Shown here: positions 36,971 through 47,714 of the stretch, piece by piece
Layout: each line of letters opens with the position of its first letter
Position numbering within the stretch: the first letter of the stretch is position 1
DNA from: Clostridia bacterium
GTDB lineage: Bacteria; Bacillota; Clostridia; Lachnospirales; Lachnospiraceae
Direction of reading: 5' to 3'
Assembly (NCBI GenBank): GCA_910575625.1
Contig: CAJTFD010000004.1
Location: 62,001 to 126,000 of the forward strand
Length of the DNA: 64,000 bases
Position numbers and translations under genes: made by a program
Notes under the pieces: model-generated
Database searches by the model: none
Told to the model about the DNA's origin: nothing
The model's input: only the letters and a program-made list of their open reading frames with translations

Positions 36971-36999
36971 TCATATGCCCTCTGAGTGGGTGGATCCCA

Positions 37000-37028
37000 T
37001 TGACAAAAAAAATAGAACTTGGTAAAAT
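37000..37028 (+). promoter_or_regulatory. Promoter of ilvN
   Basis: TTGACA (37000-37005), a 17-base spacer, TAAAAT (37023-37028). Leader of about 40 bases; no T-box or leader peptide fits in it. Confidence 0.8.
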
Positions 37029-37074
37029 CAGAGCTAGATATTCATAACGAAAACGATGAAAGGAAGAAAGACCA

Positions 37075-37575
37075 GTGAAACAGAGAATACTATCCATTTT
37101 GGTAGATAATACGGTGGGCGTGCTGAGCCGGGTCGCGGGCCTTTTCAGCAGGCGGGGATACAGCATCGACAGCATCACCGCAGGTACGACAGCAGACCCC
37201 AGGTTTTCCCGGATGACCGTGGTGGCGACGGGGGATGAGCTGATCTTGGAGCAGATCGCCAACCAATTGGCGAAATTGGTCGACGTGCGGGACATCAAGA
37301 TCCTGGAGCCGGAACAGAGCGTGTACCGGGAATTGATCCTGGTGAAAGTGGCGGCGACCGTGGCGGAGAGGCAGAATGTGATATCCATCGCCGATGTGTT
37401 CCGGGCGAAGATCGTGGATATCGGACAGGAGTCGCTGGTGATCGAACTGACGGGAGCAAAGGCGAAATTAGAAGCTTTCTTGAGTCTGCTGGAAGGATAT
37501 GAGATACTGGAACTGGCAAGGACTGGCATAACCGGACTTTCCAGAGGAGCGGATGATGTGCGTTTTTTGACATAG
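37075..37575 (+). CDS. ilvN: Acetolactate synthase small (regulatory) subunit
   Basis: 166 residues. The ACT domain at the start (ILSILVDNTVGVLSRVAGLFSRRGYSIDSI) binds valine for feedback control of acetolactate synthase. The C-terminal domain (VIELTGAKAKLEAFLSLLEGYEILELARTGITGLSRG) contacts the catalytic subunit. It starts at GTG 37075 after AAAGGAAG. The catalytic gene ilvB is not adjacent, which is unusual. ilvC follows after 115 bases. Confidence 0.95.
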   Translation: MKQRILSILVDNTVGVLSRVAGLFSRRGYSIDSITAGTTADPRFSRMTVVATGDELILEQIANQLAKLVDVRDIKILEPEQSVYRELILVKVAATVAERQNVISIADVFRAKIVDIGQESLVIELTGAKAKLEAFLSLLEGYEILELARTGITGLSRGADDVRFLT

Positions 37576-37672
37576 ACCACCGCTCTTCTTTTTCACCGTT
37601 CTAAATTATAAAATATCCAAGAGGGAACACACGAGAGTACAGGAAACTATTTTGAAGATATCTTACTTGTAA

Positions 37673-38704
<1,032 letters not shown>

Positions 38705-38829
38705 ATCTAAAAACAGCATAGCATCATGGGAGTCCCGGACAGCTGGAGAACGGTGGGCAGGCTTGCTTGCGCATCCGTTCTGTCATCGGTCGGGAGGATC
38801 CATGGCGGAAAGAGCGAGAGAGGATATCT

Positions 38830-39195
38830 ATGATCCCTGCACAGAGAAATGTGGCAATATACGTGATCTTGACGATAGTGACATGTGGCATATTCGGCAT
38901 CTATTGGATGATGGTGCTGAATGATGATGCGTTGGCGGCTGCCGGTGAATCCGGGACCGGAGGCGGGACGGTGGTCATACTCACATTGGTCACCTGCGGC
39001 ATCTACGGGATCTACTGGGCTTATCAATTGGGACAGCGGATCGATCGGATCAATGCCAGATATGGCCGTTATACAGATAATTCGGGACTGCTCTATTTAT
39101 TGTTGGATATACTTGGGCTGTCTATTGTTGTTTATGCGGTGGCGCAGAATGAGTTGAATCAATATTATACAGGTTCCTATGCAAACAGATATTGA
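38830..39195 (+). CDS. DUF4234 membrane protein
   Basis: 121 residues. Two repeated membrane segments share the pattern TIVTCGIFGIYWM and TLVTCGIYGIYWAYQLG, and a third hydrophobic stretch follows (LLYLLLDILGLSIVVYAVAQ). This TCGIxxIYW repeat is typical of DUF4234; function unknown. I chose ATG 38830 after GAGAGAGGA; the frame is open further upstream without a good site. It sits between ilvC and leuC but has no evident metabolic link. Confidence 0.75.
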   Translation: MIPAQRNVAIYVILTIVTCGIFGIYWMMVLNDDALAAAGESGTGGGTVVILTLVTCGIYGIYWAYQLGQRIDRINARYGRYTDNSGLLYLLLDILGLSIVVYAVAQNELNQYYTGSYANRY

Positions 39196-39396
39196 TTGCA
39201 TGGGAACCTATGTAATCTTGGGGGTAGGGAGTAAGGATGAAAGACCTGAAGAGTTAAGAAACTATTATTTATGATCCGGTACGATCATTAAAAGAGTTTG
39301 TAAGCCGTTTTAGATCGGGCGATGGTTAAGGTGCGCAAAGGAGTGATGTAGAAAATCTTTTGCATAAACTTTAGAGGATGAGGAGGAAGACAGAAA

Positions 39397-40659
39397 ATGG
39401 GAATGACGATGACCCAGAAGATACTCGCTGCCCATGCAGGTTTGGACCATGTGGAGGCCGGGCAGCTGATCGAAGCAGATCTTGATCTGGTATTGGGAAA
39501 TGATATCACCTCACCGGTTGCGATCCGTGAGATGGATCAGATGACGGTGGACACAGTCTTTGACAAGGATAAGATAGCCCTTGTTATGGACCATTTTGTC
39601 CCCAATAAAGATATCAAGTCAGCACAGCATTGTAAATGTGTACGTGAGTTTGCACATCAGCATCATATCACCAATTTTTTCGACGTGGGAGAGATGGGTA
39701 TCGAACATGCACTTCTTCCTGAGAAAGGGCTGACTGTGGCCGGAGATGTGATCATCGGTGCGGATTCACACACCTGTACATACGGCGCGCTGGGCGCGTT
39801 CTCCACAGGTGTGGGCAGTACAGACATGGCCGCGGGGATGGCCACGGGGAAAGCCTGGTTCAAGGTGCCCTCCGCTCTGAGATTTGTGCTCACGGGCGCA
39901 TTGCCCAAATGGTGCAGCGGCAAGGATGTGATCCTCTACATCATCGGCAAGATCGGGGTGGATGGTGCATTATATAAATCTATGGAGTTTACCGGAGACG
40001 GTGTGGCGAGCCTGAGCATGGACGACCGTTTTGCCATCGCCAATATGGCCATCGAGGCCGGCGGGAAGAACGGGATCTTCCCTGTGGATGAGAAGACGGC
40101 TGCCTATATGAAAGAGCATTCAAAGAAAGAGTACACGATTTACGAGGCGGATGCAGATGCCGTCTATGAGGCGGAGTACACGATCAACTTAAGCGAGCTG
40201 GAGCCGATGGTCGCATTCCCCCATCTTCCGGAGAACACCAAGGGGATCTCCCAGATCCAGGAGGATATCGAGATCGATCAGTCTGTGATCGGATCTTGTA
40301 CCAACGGGCGGATCGAGGATCTGCGCTGTGCGGCCGCTGTCTTAAAAGGCCGCAAGGTCAAAAAAGGTGTGCGCTGCATTGTGATCCCGGCGACCCAGGC
40401 CATCTATCTCCAGGCGGTGGAAGAGGGACTTGTGAAGACATTTATCGAGGCTGGTGCGATCGTCAGCACACCTACCTGCGGTCCCTGCCTCGGCGGTTAT
40501 ATGGGGATCCTGGCGGAAGGAGAACGCTGCATATCCACCACCAACCGGAACTTTGTGGGACGCATGGGCCATGTGGAGTCTGAAGTATATCTGGCAAGCC
40601 CGGCAGTGGCCGCGGCCAGTGCGGTGACCGGAAAGATATCTGCGCCTGCGCAGTTGTGA
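39397..40659 (+). CDS. leuC: 3-isopropylmalate dehydratase large subunit
   Basis: 420 residues, aconitase family. The iron-sulfur cysteines appear in [13 protein letters not shown]-type, [13 protein letters not shown] and [13 protein letters not shown] motifs. It isomerises 2- to 3-isopropylmalate in leucine synthesis with LeuD. The length matches the archaeal/clostridial-type subunit (about 420) rather than the E. coli 466. GAGGAGGA precedes the ATG. The 200 bases before it contain no clear gene. leuD follows in the same operon. Confidence 0.95.
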   Translation: MGMTMTQKILAAHAGLDHVEAGQLIEADLDLVLGNDITSPVAIREMDQMTVDTVFDKDKIALVMDHFVPNKDIKSAQHCKCVREFAHQHHITNFFDVGEMGIEHALLPEKGLTVAGDVIIGADSHTCTYGALGAFSTGVGSTDMAAGMATGKAWFKVPSALRFVLTGALPKWCSGKDVILYIIGKIGVDGALYKSMEFTGDGVASLSMDDRFAIANMAIEAGGKNGIFPVDEKTAAYMKEHSKKEYTIYEADADAVYEAEYTINLSELEPMVAFPHLPENTKGISQIQEDIEIDQSVIGSCTNGRIEDLRCAAAVLKGRKVKKGVRCIVIPATQAIYLQAVEEGLVKTFIEAGAIVSTPTCGPCLGGYMGILAEGERCISTTNRNFVGRMGHVESEVYLASPAVAAASAVTGKISAPAQL

Positions 40660-40679
40660 TGAGAGGAGGACATGGGAAG

Positions 40680-41165
40680 TTGAAAGCGAAAGGAACAGTA
40701 TTTAAATATGGCAGCAATGTGGATACAGATGTGATCATCCCCGCGAGATACTTAAACTCCTCCGATCCAGCGGAGCTGGCGGCCCATTGTATGGTGGACC
40801 TGGACCCGGATTTTGTGGGCAGGGTCAAAGAGGGCGATATCATCGTGGCGGACAAGAATTTCGGATGCGGTTCCTCCAGGGAACACGCCCCGATCGCCAT
40901 CAAGGCTTCCGGGATCAGCTGCGTCATCGCGGAGACTTTTGCGCGGATCTTCTACCGGAACGCGATCAATATCGGCCTTCCGATCATCGAGTGCCCAAAA
41001 GCCGCCAAAGACATTGAAAACGGAGACCAGGTGGAAGTGGATTTCGACAGCGGAAAGATCTACAACCGCACGAAAGGCACTGAATTTCAAGGACAGGCGT
41101 TCCCGCCTTTTATGCAGAAGATCATCCAGGCAGGTGGTCTGGTCAACTATATCAACGCAAAGTAG
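40680..41165 (+). CDS. leuD: 3-isopropylmalate dehydratase small subunit
   Basis: 161 residues. [25 protein letters not shown] and the swivel-domain motif [19 protein letters not shown] define LeuD. I chose TTG 40680: it follows AGAGGAGGA by 9 bases and gives the normal family N-terminus M-KAKG. A GTG at 40656 overlapping the leuC stop is in frame but lies before that site. leuB and leuA are not in the window. Confidence 0.92.
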   Translation: MKAKGTVFKYGSNVDTDVIIPARYLNSSDPAELAAHCMVDLDPDFVGRVKEGDIIVADKNFGCGSSREHAPIAIKASGISCVIAETFARIFYRNAINIGLPIIECPKAAKDIENGDQVEVDFDSGKIYNRTKGTEFQGQAFPPFMQKIIQAGGLVNYINAK

Positions 41166-41186
41166 ATAGATGTAGGAGTAAAAAGT

Positions 41187-42098
41187 ATGAGATTAGTTAC
41201 CCGTTCTGATTTTGACGGTCTGGTCTGCGGCGCACTCTTAAAAGAGGCCGGGATCATTGACACATGGCAGTTTGCCCATCCAAAGGATCTGCAGGATGGA
41301 TTGGTAGAGATCACAGAGAATGATTGTCTGGCCAATGTCCCGTTTGTGGAAGGATGCGGCTTATGGTTCGACCATCATTCCAGCGAGTTTGAGAGGAACC
41401 AGCTGGAGGGAAAGTATAAGGGCGAGAGCCGTCTGACCCCCTCCTGCGCCCGGATCATCTATGAGTATTACGGCGGCGGGGATAAGTTCCCTCAGTTTGG
41501 TGAGATGATGGAAGCGGTGGATAAAGTGGATTCCGGCCAGCTGACAGCGGATGAGATCTTAAATCCCACGGGATGGATCCTGATCGGATTCCTCATGGAT
41601 CCAAGGACCGGTCTGGGCAGGTGGAGGAACTTTACGATTTCCAATTATCAGCTGATGGAAAAACTGATGGATGCCTGCAGGACCATGGATACAGAGGAGA
41701 TTTTAAATCTCTCGGATGTGAAAGAGCGCATTGAAGTGTACTTTGAGCAGACGGAGAAGTTCAAGGAGATGGTAAAGGCCCATACCCGGGTGGAAAAAGA
41801 TGTGATCATCTCCGATCTAAGAGGTGTGGATCCGATCTATACAGGCAATCGTTTCATGATCTACAGCATGTACCCGGAGCAGAATATCTCTGCCTGGATC
41901 GTAAATGGCAAGGGCGGCAAAGGCTGTTCGGTCGCAGTGGGATACAGTGTATTGAACCGTACATCCAATGTGGATGTGGGGAGTCTGATGCTGAAATACG
42001 GCGGCGGCGGTCATAAGGCGGTCGGGACCTGCCAGTTTAGCGATGAAGAGATGGATCAAAAAGTGCCGCAGTTATTAGAAGAATTGGTCAATGCCTAG
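41187..42098 (+). CDS. DHH-family phosphoesterase
   Basis: 303 residues. N-terminal RLVTRSDFDGLVCGALL and LWFDHHSSEFER are metal-binding DHH motifs (the first reads DFDG). The C-terminal DHHA1-type motif GGGGHKAVGTCQF is present. Such enzymes hydrolyse phosphodiester or polyphosphate bonds (RecJ, NrnA, PpaC relatives). The exact substrate is not evident. GTAGGAG is the ribosome-binding site. Its stop codon TAG (42096-42098) lies inside a repeat arm. Confidence 0.8.
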   Translation: MRLVTRSDFDGLVCGALLKEAGIIDTWQFAHPKDLQDGLVEITENDCLANVPFVEGCGLWFDHHSSEFERNQLEGKYKGESRLTPSCARIIYEYYGGGDKFPQFGEMMEAVDKVDSGQLTADEILNPTGWILIGFLMDPRTGLGRWRNFTISNYQLMEKLMDACRTMDTEEILNLSDVKERIEVYFEQTEKFKEMVKAHTRVEKDVIISDLRGVDPIYTGNRFMIYSMYPEQNISAWIVNGKGGKGCSVAVGYSVLNRTSNVDVGSLMLKYGGGGHKAVGTCQFSDEEMDQKVPQLLEELVNA

Positions 42099-42112
42099 AG
42101 CGTGTCTGAAAA
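42095..42112. repeat. Half copy of the palindromic repeat
   Basis: CTAGAGCGTGTCTGAAAA matches the left arm of the element at 25428 with one change. Its CTAG supplies the TAG stop of the DHH gene. Confidence 0.6.
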
Positions 42113-42140
42113 CCTCACTAAGTCAATAGATAAAGATTGA

Positions 42141-42170
42141 AAAAACAGGGAGATCATTCCCTGTTTTTTT
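42141..42170. terminator. Bidirectional terminator with a stop codon in its loop
   Basis: AAAAAACAGGGA / TCCCTGTTTTTTT works on both strands. The minus-strand TGA of the alpha-galactosidase gene (42156-42154) lies within the loop, so the two converging genes share it. Confidence 0.88.
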
Positions 42171-44352
42171 CAATGATATGGATCCTGAAACTCTCATATT
42201 CTGTTGTGGCATGGGGGATCAGATAACCGCCGTTCATCAATACAGAACCGGGATATTCCTCTCCATCCACCAGATATGTTTTATCCGCGCAGAGTCCTTT
42301 AAGGCGTATGCAGCATCTGGCCGCATTGGCTTTGATCTGCAGGGCCACGACGCACAGCAGGGCTTCACTGCCGTCTTCCTTTACAAATTCCCATCCGTGG
42401 AAGACGGGCTGTTCGCCCAGGTCTGTCAGGCGGTAATAGAGGCCGTTCTGGATCAGGTCATAATATTTCTTGAATTCTAAGATCTGTCTCTGGATGAAGG
42501 GGATCTCTTCCTCGGTGATCTCGTTGGTGTCCAGTTCGTAGCCGAAAGTCCCGGCCATGGCCACGGTGGCTCTTGTCTCTAAGGGTGTGATCCGGCCTGT
42601 CTGGTCGTTGGGGCAGTGGGAGACATGGGAGCCTACGGCACTGATGGGATAGCCAAATGAAGTGCCGTACTGGATGGAGAGACGGTCGATGGCATCCGTA
42701 TTATCACTGCACCAGATCTGCGGTGTGTAGTAGAGCATCCCCGCGTCAAAACGTCCGCCGCCGCCGCTGCATCCTTCCAGGAGCAGATCCGGATAGCGGG
42801 CCGTCAGCTTCTCCAGCATATCATATAAGCCCAGGATATAACGGTGGGCCACTTCCCCCTGCCTCTGGGGCGGGAGCGCTGCGCTGTAAATGTCCGAGAT
42901 ACTCCGGTTAAAATCCCATTTTAGGTATTCGATCTTAGCAGAGTCTAAGACGTGGCAGATCTGGTTTAAGATATGCTCCCGTACATCTTCCCGTGAAAAA
43001 TCCAGGACCAGCTGATAGCGGCCCCGTACAGGCGCTTTGCCGGGGACTTTCAAAACCCAGTCGGGATGCTTCCGGTATAAGTCGCTGTCTTCATTGATGC
43101 ATTCCGGTTCAAACCAGATGCCAAACTGCATCCCCAGGGCATGGATCGCATCGGATAATTCCTGTAATCCGCAGCCTAATTTCTCCTCATTTACATGCCA
43201 GTCGCCCAGTCCGGACACATCCAGGTCCCGCTTGCCGAACCAGCCGTCGTCCATGACAAACAGCTCGATCCCCATCCGGGCGGCGTCCTTGGCCATCTCG
43301 ATCAGTTTTTTTCCATCGAAATCCAGGTATACGCTCTCCCAGCTGTTGAGGAGGATGGGACGGCGGGCTGTCTTGTATCTGCCCCGGCAGAGGTTGCGCC
43401 GGTAAGCCCTGTGGTAGATCTGTGACAATGCGTTCATGCCCTGGTCTGTGTAAGCCATCACCGCTTCCGGCGCGTAGAAAGAGTCCCCTTTATCCAGGCG
43501 GTAGCAGAAATTGTCCGGATGCAGTCCTAAGAGGATCCTGGTCTGGTCAAACTGGTCTTTGTCGCCCAGAGCGAGAAAATCCCCGCTGTAGAGGAAAGAA
43601 AACCCATAGCATTCTCCGTTGTCTTCCGTGGCCTGGGGGCTGGTCAGAAGGAAGAACGGGTTGTGCTGGTGGCTGGACATCCCCCGGCTGCTCCCGATGG
43701 ACTGGATGCCGTGGTGGATGGGAAAACGCTGGTGGGTGCGTTCCTTCATATGCCGGCCATAAAAGCTGTGCATATGGTATCCGCCATGCTGGAGATCCAC
43801 GCAGACGCTCGCGGCCTGTTCCAGATAGAGCGTTTCGGCCCCATGGTTTTCCACGCACACACTCCGGGTGATCAGATTCAGGTTTTCCAGGACGCCGTAA
43901 TAAAGATGCACATAGAAGAGCCTGCGGGTGTCTTCCAATGTGATGATCAAGGTGTCGGCCAGATCTTCTTGTGTGGCGTAGATTGTGGGAAGACCGGGCA
44001 GAGCGTATTTCCCTTTTTGCAGTCTGTGGCGCACATAGCGCAGCTCACAGGCGTGGGTGCCGTCCGGATAGCAGACCTTCAATGCAGTAGAACGGTAGTC
44101 GCCGCTTCCGTACACAGGATATTCCTGGGGCAGCGCATCCAGGGAATAGGTGCGTTCCTCCCCTGCGTCATAGGGATTGCCGGAAAATCCGTGGTCTGCA
44201 TAGGTGATCAGATAAGAATAGTCAAAAGGATCGCCTTTTTTTCCATAGTAGGTGTGGAGCAGGACGCCATACTGATCGACTTTCATTTGGTACATGCTGT
44301 GGTCTGTCTGCAGTGTGAAAATGGATTTCGTCTCATTGATTAAAATTGCCAT
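42154..44352 (-). CDS. aga: Alpha-galactosidase, GH36
   Basis: 732 residues, the length of clostridial and lactobacillar GH36 enzymes. An N-terminal beta-sandwich precedes the TIM barrel with LLNSWESVYLDFDGKKL, ELFVMDDGWFGKRD, QFGIWFEPECIN, YLKWDFNRS (nucleophile Asp near 479) and LLEGCSGGGGRFDAGML. The acid-base Asp is in WCSDNTDAIDR near 550. It releases alpha-1,6-galactose from melibiose, raffinose and stachyose. No signal peptide, so it acts in the cytoplasm on sugars brought by the adjacent ABC system. Last gene of the operon, after a hairpin. Confidence 0.94.
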   Translation of the reverse strand: MAILINETKSIFTLQTDHSMYQMKVDQYGVLLHTYYGKKGDPFDYSYLITYADHGFSGNPYDAGEERTYSLDALPQEYPVYGSGDYRSTALKVCYPDGTHACELRYVRHRLQKGKYALPGLPTIYATQEDLADTLIITLEDTRRLFYVHLYYGVLENLNLITRSVCVENHGAETLYLEQAASVCVDLQHGGYHMHSFYGRHMKERTHQRFPIHHGIQSIGSSRGMSSHQHNPFFLLTSPQATEDNGECYGFSFLYSGDFLALGDKDQFDQTRILLGLHPDNFCYRLDKGDSFYAPEAVMAYTDQGMNALSQIYHRAYRRNLCRGRYKTARRPILLNSWESVYLDFDGKKLIEMAKDAARMGIELFVMDDGWFGKRDLDVSGLGDWHVNEEKLGCGLQELSDAIHALGMQFGIWFEPECINEDSDLYRKHPDWVLKVPGKAPVRGRYQLVLDFSREDVREHILNQICHVLDSAKIEYLKWDFNRSISDIYSAALPPQRQGEVAHRYILGLYDMLEKLTARYPDLLLEGCSGGGGRFDAGMLYYTPQIWCSDNTDAIDRLSIQYGTSFGYPISAVGSHVSHCPNDQTGRITPLETRATVAMAGTFGYELDTNEITEEEIPFIQRQILEFKKYYDLIQNGLYYRLTDLGEQPVFHGWEFVKEDGSEALLCVVALQIKANAARCCIRLKGLCADKTYLVDGEEYPGSVLMNGGYLIPHATTEYESFRIHIIEKNRE

Positions 44353-44402
44353 AAATCTTCCTCGTATCGTCGTGTTCTATCGTATTGTTTTAGGGTGACA
44401 GA

Positions 44403-44432
44403 ATGCCAAAAGCCGGTAAAGACTTTTGGCAT
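44403..44432 (-). other. Intercistronic hairpin ahead of the alpha-galactosidase gene
   Basis: Perfect 10-bp stem ATGCCAAAAG / CTTTTGGCAT with a 10-base loop, in the 91 bases between the last permease gene and aga. No T-run on the minus strand. It probably sets relative mRNA levels within the operon by stability or partial termination. Confidence 0.65.
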
Positions 44433-44443
44433 CCTACATAATA

Positions 44444-45292
44444 TCATTTTACGGCGCCGTTGACAACACCGTTGATGATCTGTTTTTGGCAGACCAGGTA
44501 GAAAATAAGGATCGGGACCAGGGCCAGCAGATAAGATGCGAAAGCCAGGTTGTAATTTGTCCCGAACTGTGTCTGGAATGTGAGCTGGGCCAGAGGGAGT
44601 GTGTTCGCGCCCGTGCCGGACATGATCACCAGCGGCGTCATCACGTCGTTCCAGGTCCCCAGGGCGGTCAGTACAGCAACGGTTGCGTGCATGGGTTTCA
44701 TGATCGGGAAGATGATCTTCCAGTAGGTGGTCCATGTGCTGGCGCCGTCCACTGTGGCGGCTTCCTCCAGGGCGATGGGGATATTTTTTAGGTATCCCGT
44801 GTAGAGCATCACGTTCATGGGCATATAGAACACCAGGTAGCACAGGATGACGCCCACCCAGTTGTCAATGTGCAGCTGTGCGGTCTGTTTGACCAGGGGC
44901 ATCATCAAGATCGCGAAGGGGACGAACATACCACTTACGATATACAGATAGGAGAAATTGTAAAATTTACTTCCCATCTTGGAGCGGCCGATGGCGTAAC
45001 CGGCCAGGGAATGGATCAGGATGGCCAGGACCACCGTGACGATCGTGATCAGGAGGCTGTAGCCTAAGGAGTGCCAGAAATCGGTCACCCGCATGGCTTC
45101 GGCAAAGTTTGCCAGGCTCCAGCTCTTGGGGAGGCTCAAAGCCCCGGAGATGTCATTGGTCATTTCAGATGGTTTTTTAAACGCGATGACGATCGCCATG
45201 TAAAGGGGAAAGATGACCGTCACGCAGCCGAGGATCAATAAGATTGTAAGCGGCCAGTTGGTCTCAGCGGCAACTCGGTTTTTCTTTTTCAT
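44444..45292 (-). CDS. Carbohydrate ABC transporter permease, MalG/MsmG type
   Basis: 282 residues with six membrane helices. The EAA loop with the conserved glycine, EEAATVDGASTWTTYWKIIFP, couples to the ATPase. N-terminal NWPLTILLILGCVTVIFPLYMAIVIAFK is the usual first helix. It forms a heterodimer with the preceding permease. The start ATG shares a base with its stop (TAATG). No ATPase gene is in the operon, so a shared MsmK-like ATPase is expected elsewhere. Confidence 0.92.
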   Translation of the reverse strand: MKKKNRVAAETNWPLTILLILGCVTVIFPLYMAIVIAFKKPSEMTNDISGALSLPKSWSLANFAEAMRVTDFWHSLGYSLLITIVTVVLAILIHSLAGYAIGRSKMGSKFYNFSYLYIVSGMFVPFAILMMPLVKQTAQLHIDNWVGVILCYLVFYMPMNVMLYTGYLKNIPIALEEAATVDGASTWTTYWKIIFPIMKPMHATVAVLTALGTWNDVMTPLVIMSGTGANTLPLAQLTFQTQFGTNYNLAFASYLLALVPILIFYLVCQKQIINGVVNGAVK

Positions 45293-46161
45293 TATAACTG
45301 TTCCTCCTTCTTTCCTGTAAAGTTAAGCTGGAATACAGAGATGGCCACGATCACTACGAAGAAGAGTACGGCGTTGGCGCTCTGGAAGCCAAATTGTCCG
45401 CCGCCCATACCATTGTTGTAGATCAGGTAGGAGATGGATTCTGTACTCTGTGCCGGACCGCCTTTGGTCAGGGCCATGATCTGGTCAAAGACCATCAAGA
45501 AGTCTTTGGTGCTCAGGACCATGTTGATGCTGAAAAACGGGATGATCATGGGAAAGGTCAGTTCTTTGAACTTTTTCCATCCTGTGGCGCCGTCGATGGC
45601 TCCTGCCTCGTATACATCCTCCGGCACGGTCTGTAAGCCGGATATGTAGATCAGGGTCGTCTGGGCGATGGACTGCCATGCGGCTACGATCACGATGGCG
45701 ATCCAGGCCGTCTTGGTGTTGGAGAGCATACTGGAGCCAAGGGCTTCGCTCCCCATGGACTGTCCGATCGCAGGCAGGATATAGGTGAAGAAGTATCCGA
45801 AGATATAACCCACGACCAGGCCGCCCAAGATGCGGGGCACGAAGTATACGCCGCGCAGCGCGCTCTTTGCACGGATACGGCTGTTTAAGCCCATGGCCAG
45901 CAAAAGGGAGATCACATTGGTGACGATGGTAGCGAGTATGGCGAATTTGAAGGTGAACAGGTAGGATCTACCCACGCGGGCATCTGTAAATAAGTCGGTA
46001 TAATTGCGCAGGCCCACCCATTCATAATTTCCGAATCCGCGGAAATTGGTAAAGCTGTAAATAAGACCCTTGATCAGGGGCAGTGTGTTGAAGCAAAAGA
46101 ACAGCACCAGTACCGGGACTGTGATAAGCATAAAAGTCTGATCCCTACTCAGTTTTTTCAT
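45292..46161 (-). CDS. Carbohydrate ABC transporter permease, MalF/MsmF type
   Basis: 289 residues, six helices. The EAA loop reads YEAGAIDGATGWKKFKELTFPMI. N-terminal TFMLITVPVLVLFFCFNTLPLIKGLIYSF is the first helix. Overlaps the binding-protein gene by four bases (ATGA) and the next permease gene by one, a tightly coupled operon. It should carry alpha-galactosides, as judged from the linked alpha-galactosidase. Confidence 0.92.
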   Translation of the reverse strand: MKKLSRDQTFMLITVPVLVLFFCFNTLPLIKGLIYSFTNFRGFGNYEWVGLRNYTDLFTDARVGRSYLFTFKFAILATIVTNVISLLLAMGLNSRIRAKSALRGVYFVPRILGGLVVGYIFGYFFTYILPAIGQSMGSEALGSSMLSNTKTAWIAIVIVAAWQSIAQTTLIYISGLQTVPEDVYEAGAIDGATGWKKFKELTFPMIIPFFSINMVLSTKDFLMVFDQIMALTKGGPAQSTESISYLIYNNGMGGGQFGFQSANAVLFFVVIVAISVFQLNFTGKKEEQL

Positions 46162-47453
46162 GATCGATCTCCTCCCTTTTCTTCATATTCCTGCACTTTG
46201 CGGATGATATCCCGGTTGTACCGGATCCAGTCCGTATCGAATTTGTCCAGGAACGCATCCACATCTTTGTTTAGCAGGAAAGTCTGGATCTGAGCATCCA
46301 CGCTCATCTCGGCGGGATAGTAGTGGTCCTGGTAATCGGACATCTTTCCGTCTCTGATGTAGGCGGTCATGCCGTCCAGGCTGGATGGGAGCGTAAATTC
46401 CTTGTCTTTGCAGGGAACTGCGTTCTGGTCATCTAAGTAAGTCTGGATCGTGGAATCCTCCATCAGGAAATCCAGGACTTCATAGGCAGCCTCCCGGTCT
46501 TTGCAGTTGGTGGTGACGCAGAACTGTAAGTCGATCCCGGAGTTCAAGACGTTCTCATCGGCGTTGTTGCTCCCCGGCATGACGAAGGAGTCGATGTCCA
46601 TATCCGGATTTACGGACTGGATCTGGGGAACGGCGTAGCTCCCGATGCAGTACATGGCAGATTCTCCGTTGGCGAAAGCTGTACATGCGTCGTTGTAATT
46701 GTAAGCGAAGGGGTCATCCTGGGCGTAGGGTAAGAGCGCGAGCATCTTTTCTGCAACTTCGGTGTACTCATCGGCAAATTTGGTCTCGCCCCTGTTCACC
46801 TGCTGGCAGACATCGGCGGGAGCCAGATCTACAGCCAGGGAATTCCAGGGAGCCAGACAGGTCCAGACATCTTTGAAACCAAAATACAGCGGCTGCTGTC
46901 CGGAAGCCTGGATGGTGTCACACAGCTCAAGGAACTCATCCCAGGTGGTGGGGATCTCCCAGTCATTTTCCTCGAACATCTCCCGATTATAGAGGACACC
47001 GGCGGCGTTGGCCACGTAGGGAACGCTGTAGACCCCGTCTAAGGGCACGAATTCCAGGTTCTTGGCGATGTCCAGATAGGACTGTTTCACCTGGGAGATC
47101 CCCTCGAAATCAGAGATGTCCTTGAGGATTTCCGCATCGAGGAAGTTGGAATAGTTCACGTCGCCTCCGATCCCGATGATGTCGGGGGCATCTTCTTTGA
47201 TCAAACGTGTTTTTAATACAGTCATGGCATCGTTGGGGGATTCAATGGTCAGATAGATGTCATCGTGGGTGGCATTGAATTCCTCTTGCATTTTTTCGAA
47301 GGCTTTGACGGCCTCCGGCTTGTATTGAAGGATGCTGATACGGGTCTTTCCGTCTGCCGTTTCGGAATCCGAGCCGCATCCGGCAAGCCCTGCGGTCATG
47401 CCCGCCAGCAGGACTGCCACAAGCGTTGTAGCAATTGCTTTTTTCTTCATCAT
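46158..47453 (-). CDS. Sugar-binding lipoprotein of the ABC transporter
   Basis: 431 residues. The lipobox is LAGMTAGLAGC, with the Cys lipidated and GSDSE following. The rest is a type-1 extracellular solute-binding protein: ISILQYKPEAVKAFEKMQEEFN, NDAMTVLKTRLIKEDAPDIIGIGGD, GVYSVPYVANAAGVLYNREMF. It captures oligosaccharide outside the cell and hands it to the two permeases; raffinose or melibiose is inferred from aga. Two adjacent ATGs follow AAAGGAG. First gene of the operon, divergent from an AraC-type regulator. Confidence 0.9.
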   Translation of the reverse strand: MMKKKAIATTLVAVLLAGMTAGLAGCGSDSETADGKTRISILQYKPEAVKAFEKMQEEFNATHDDIYLTIESPNDAMTVLKTRLIKEDAPDIIGIGGDVNYSNFLDAEILKDISDFEGISQVKQSYLDIAKNLEFVPLDGVYSVPYVANAAGVLYNREMFEENDWEIPTTWDEFLELCDTIQASGQQPLYFGFKDVWTCLAPWNSLAVDLAPADVCQQVNRGETKFADEYTEVAEKMLALLPYAQDDPFAYNYNDACTAFANGESAMYCIGSYAVPQIQSVNPDMDIDSFVMPGSNNADENVLNSGIDLQFCVTTNCKDREAAYEVLDFLMEDSTIQTYLDDQNAVPCKDKEFTLPSSLDGMTAYIRDGKMSDYQDHYYPAEMSVDAQIQTFLLNKDVDAFLDKFDTDWIRYNRDIIRKVQEYEEKGGDRS

Positions 47454-47494
47454 ACTACACTTCTCCTTTTCCTTTGGTTATTTTGCATGATCTC

Positions 47495-47521
47495 GCTACC
47501 CATTTCAAGGGGAATGGTAGC
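47495..47521. promoter_or_regulatory. Palindrome in the leader of the sugar operon
   Basis: GCTACCCATT / AATGGTAGC are inverted around TCAAGGGG, 40 bases upstream of the binding-protein start. It may be an operator or a 5' hairpin. No clear promoter was found in the 261-base divergent region, as is usual for activator-dependent genes. Confidence 0.5.
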
Positions 47522-47714
47522 ATTTTCTCTATAAAAAGTAAATGCGCCTATGTGTGTAGAATATACCTGGATACGTTTTTATAAGAAAATAGTTGAAGTG
47601 AGGACGCATTATGGTATATAATAGGTGAAAATATAAAAATTTTGTAAAAAGCCTACAAATTTTTTATAAACTATTATACAGAATGTTGGATATGGGAAGG
47701 AGGAGACATGCAAA

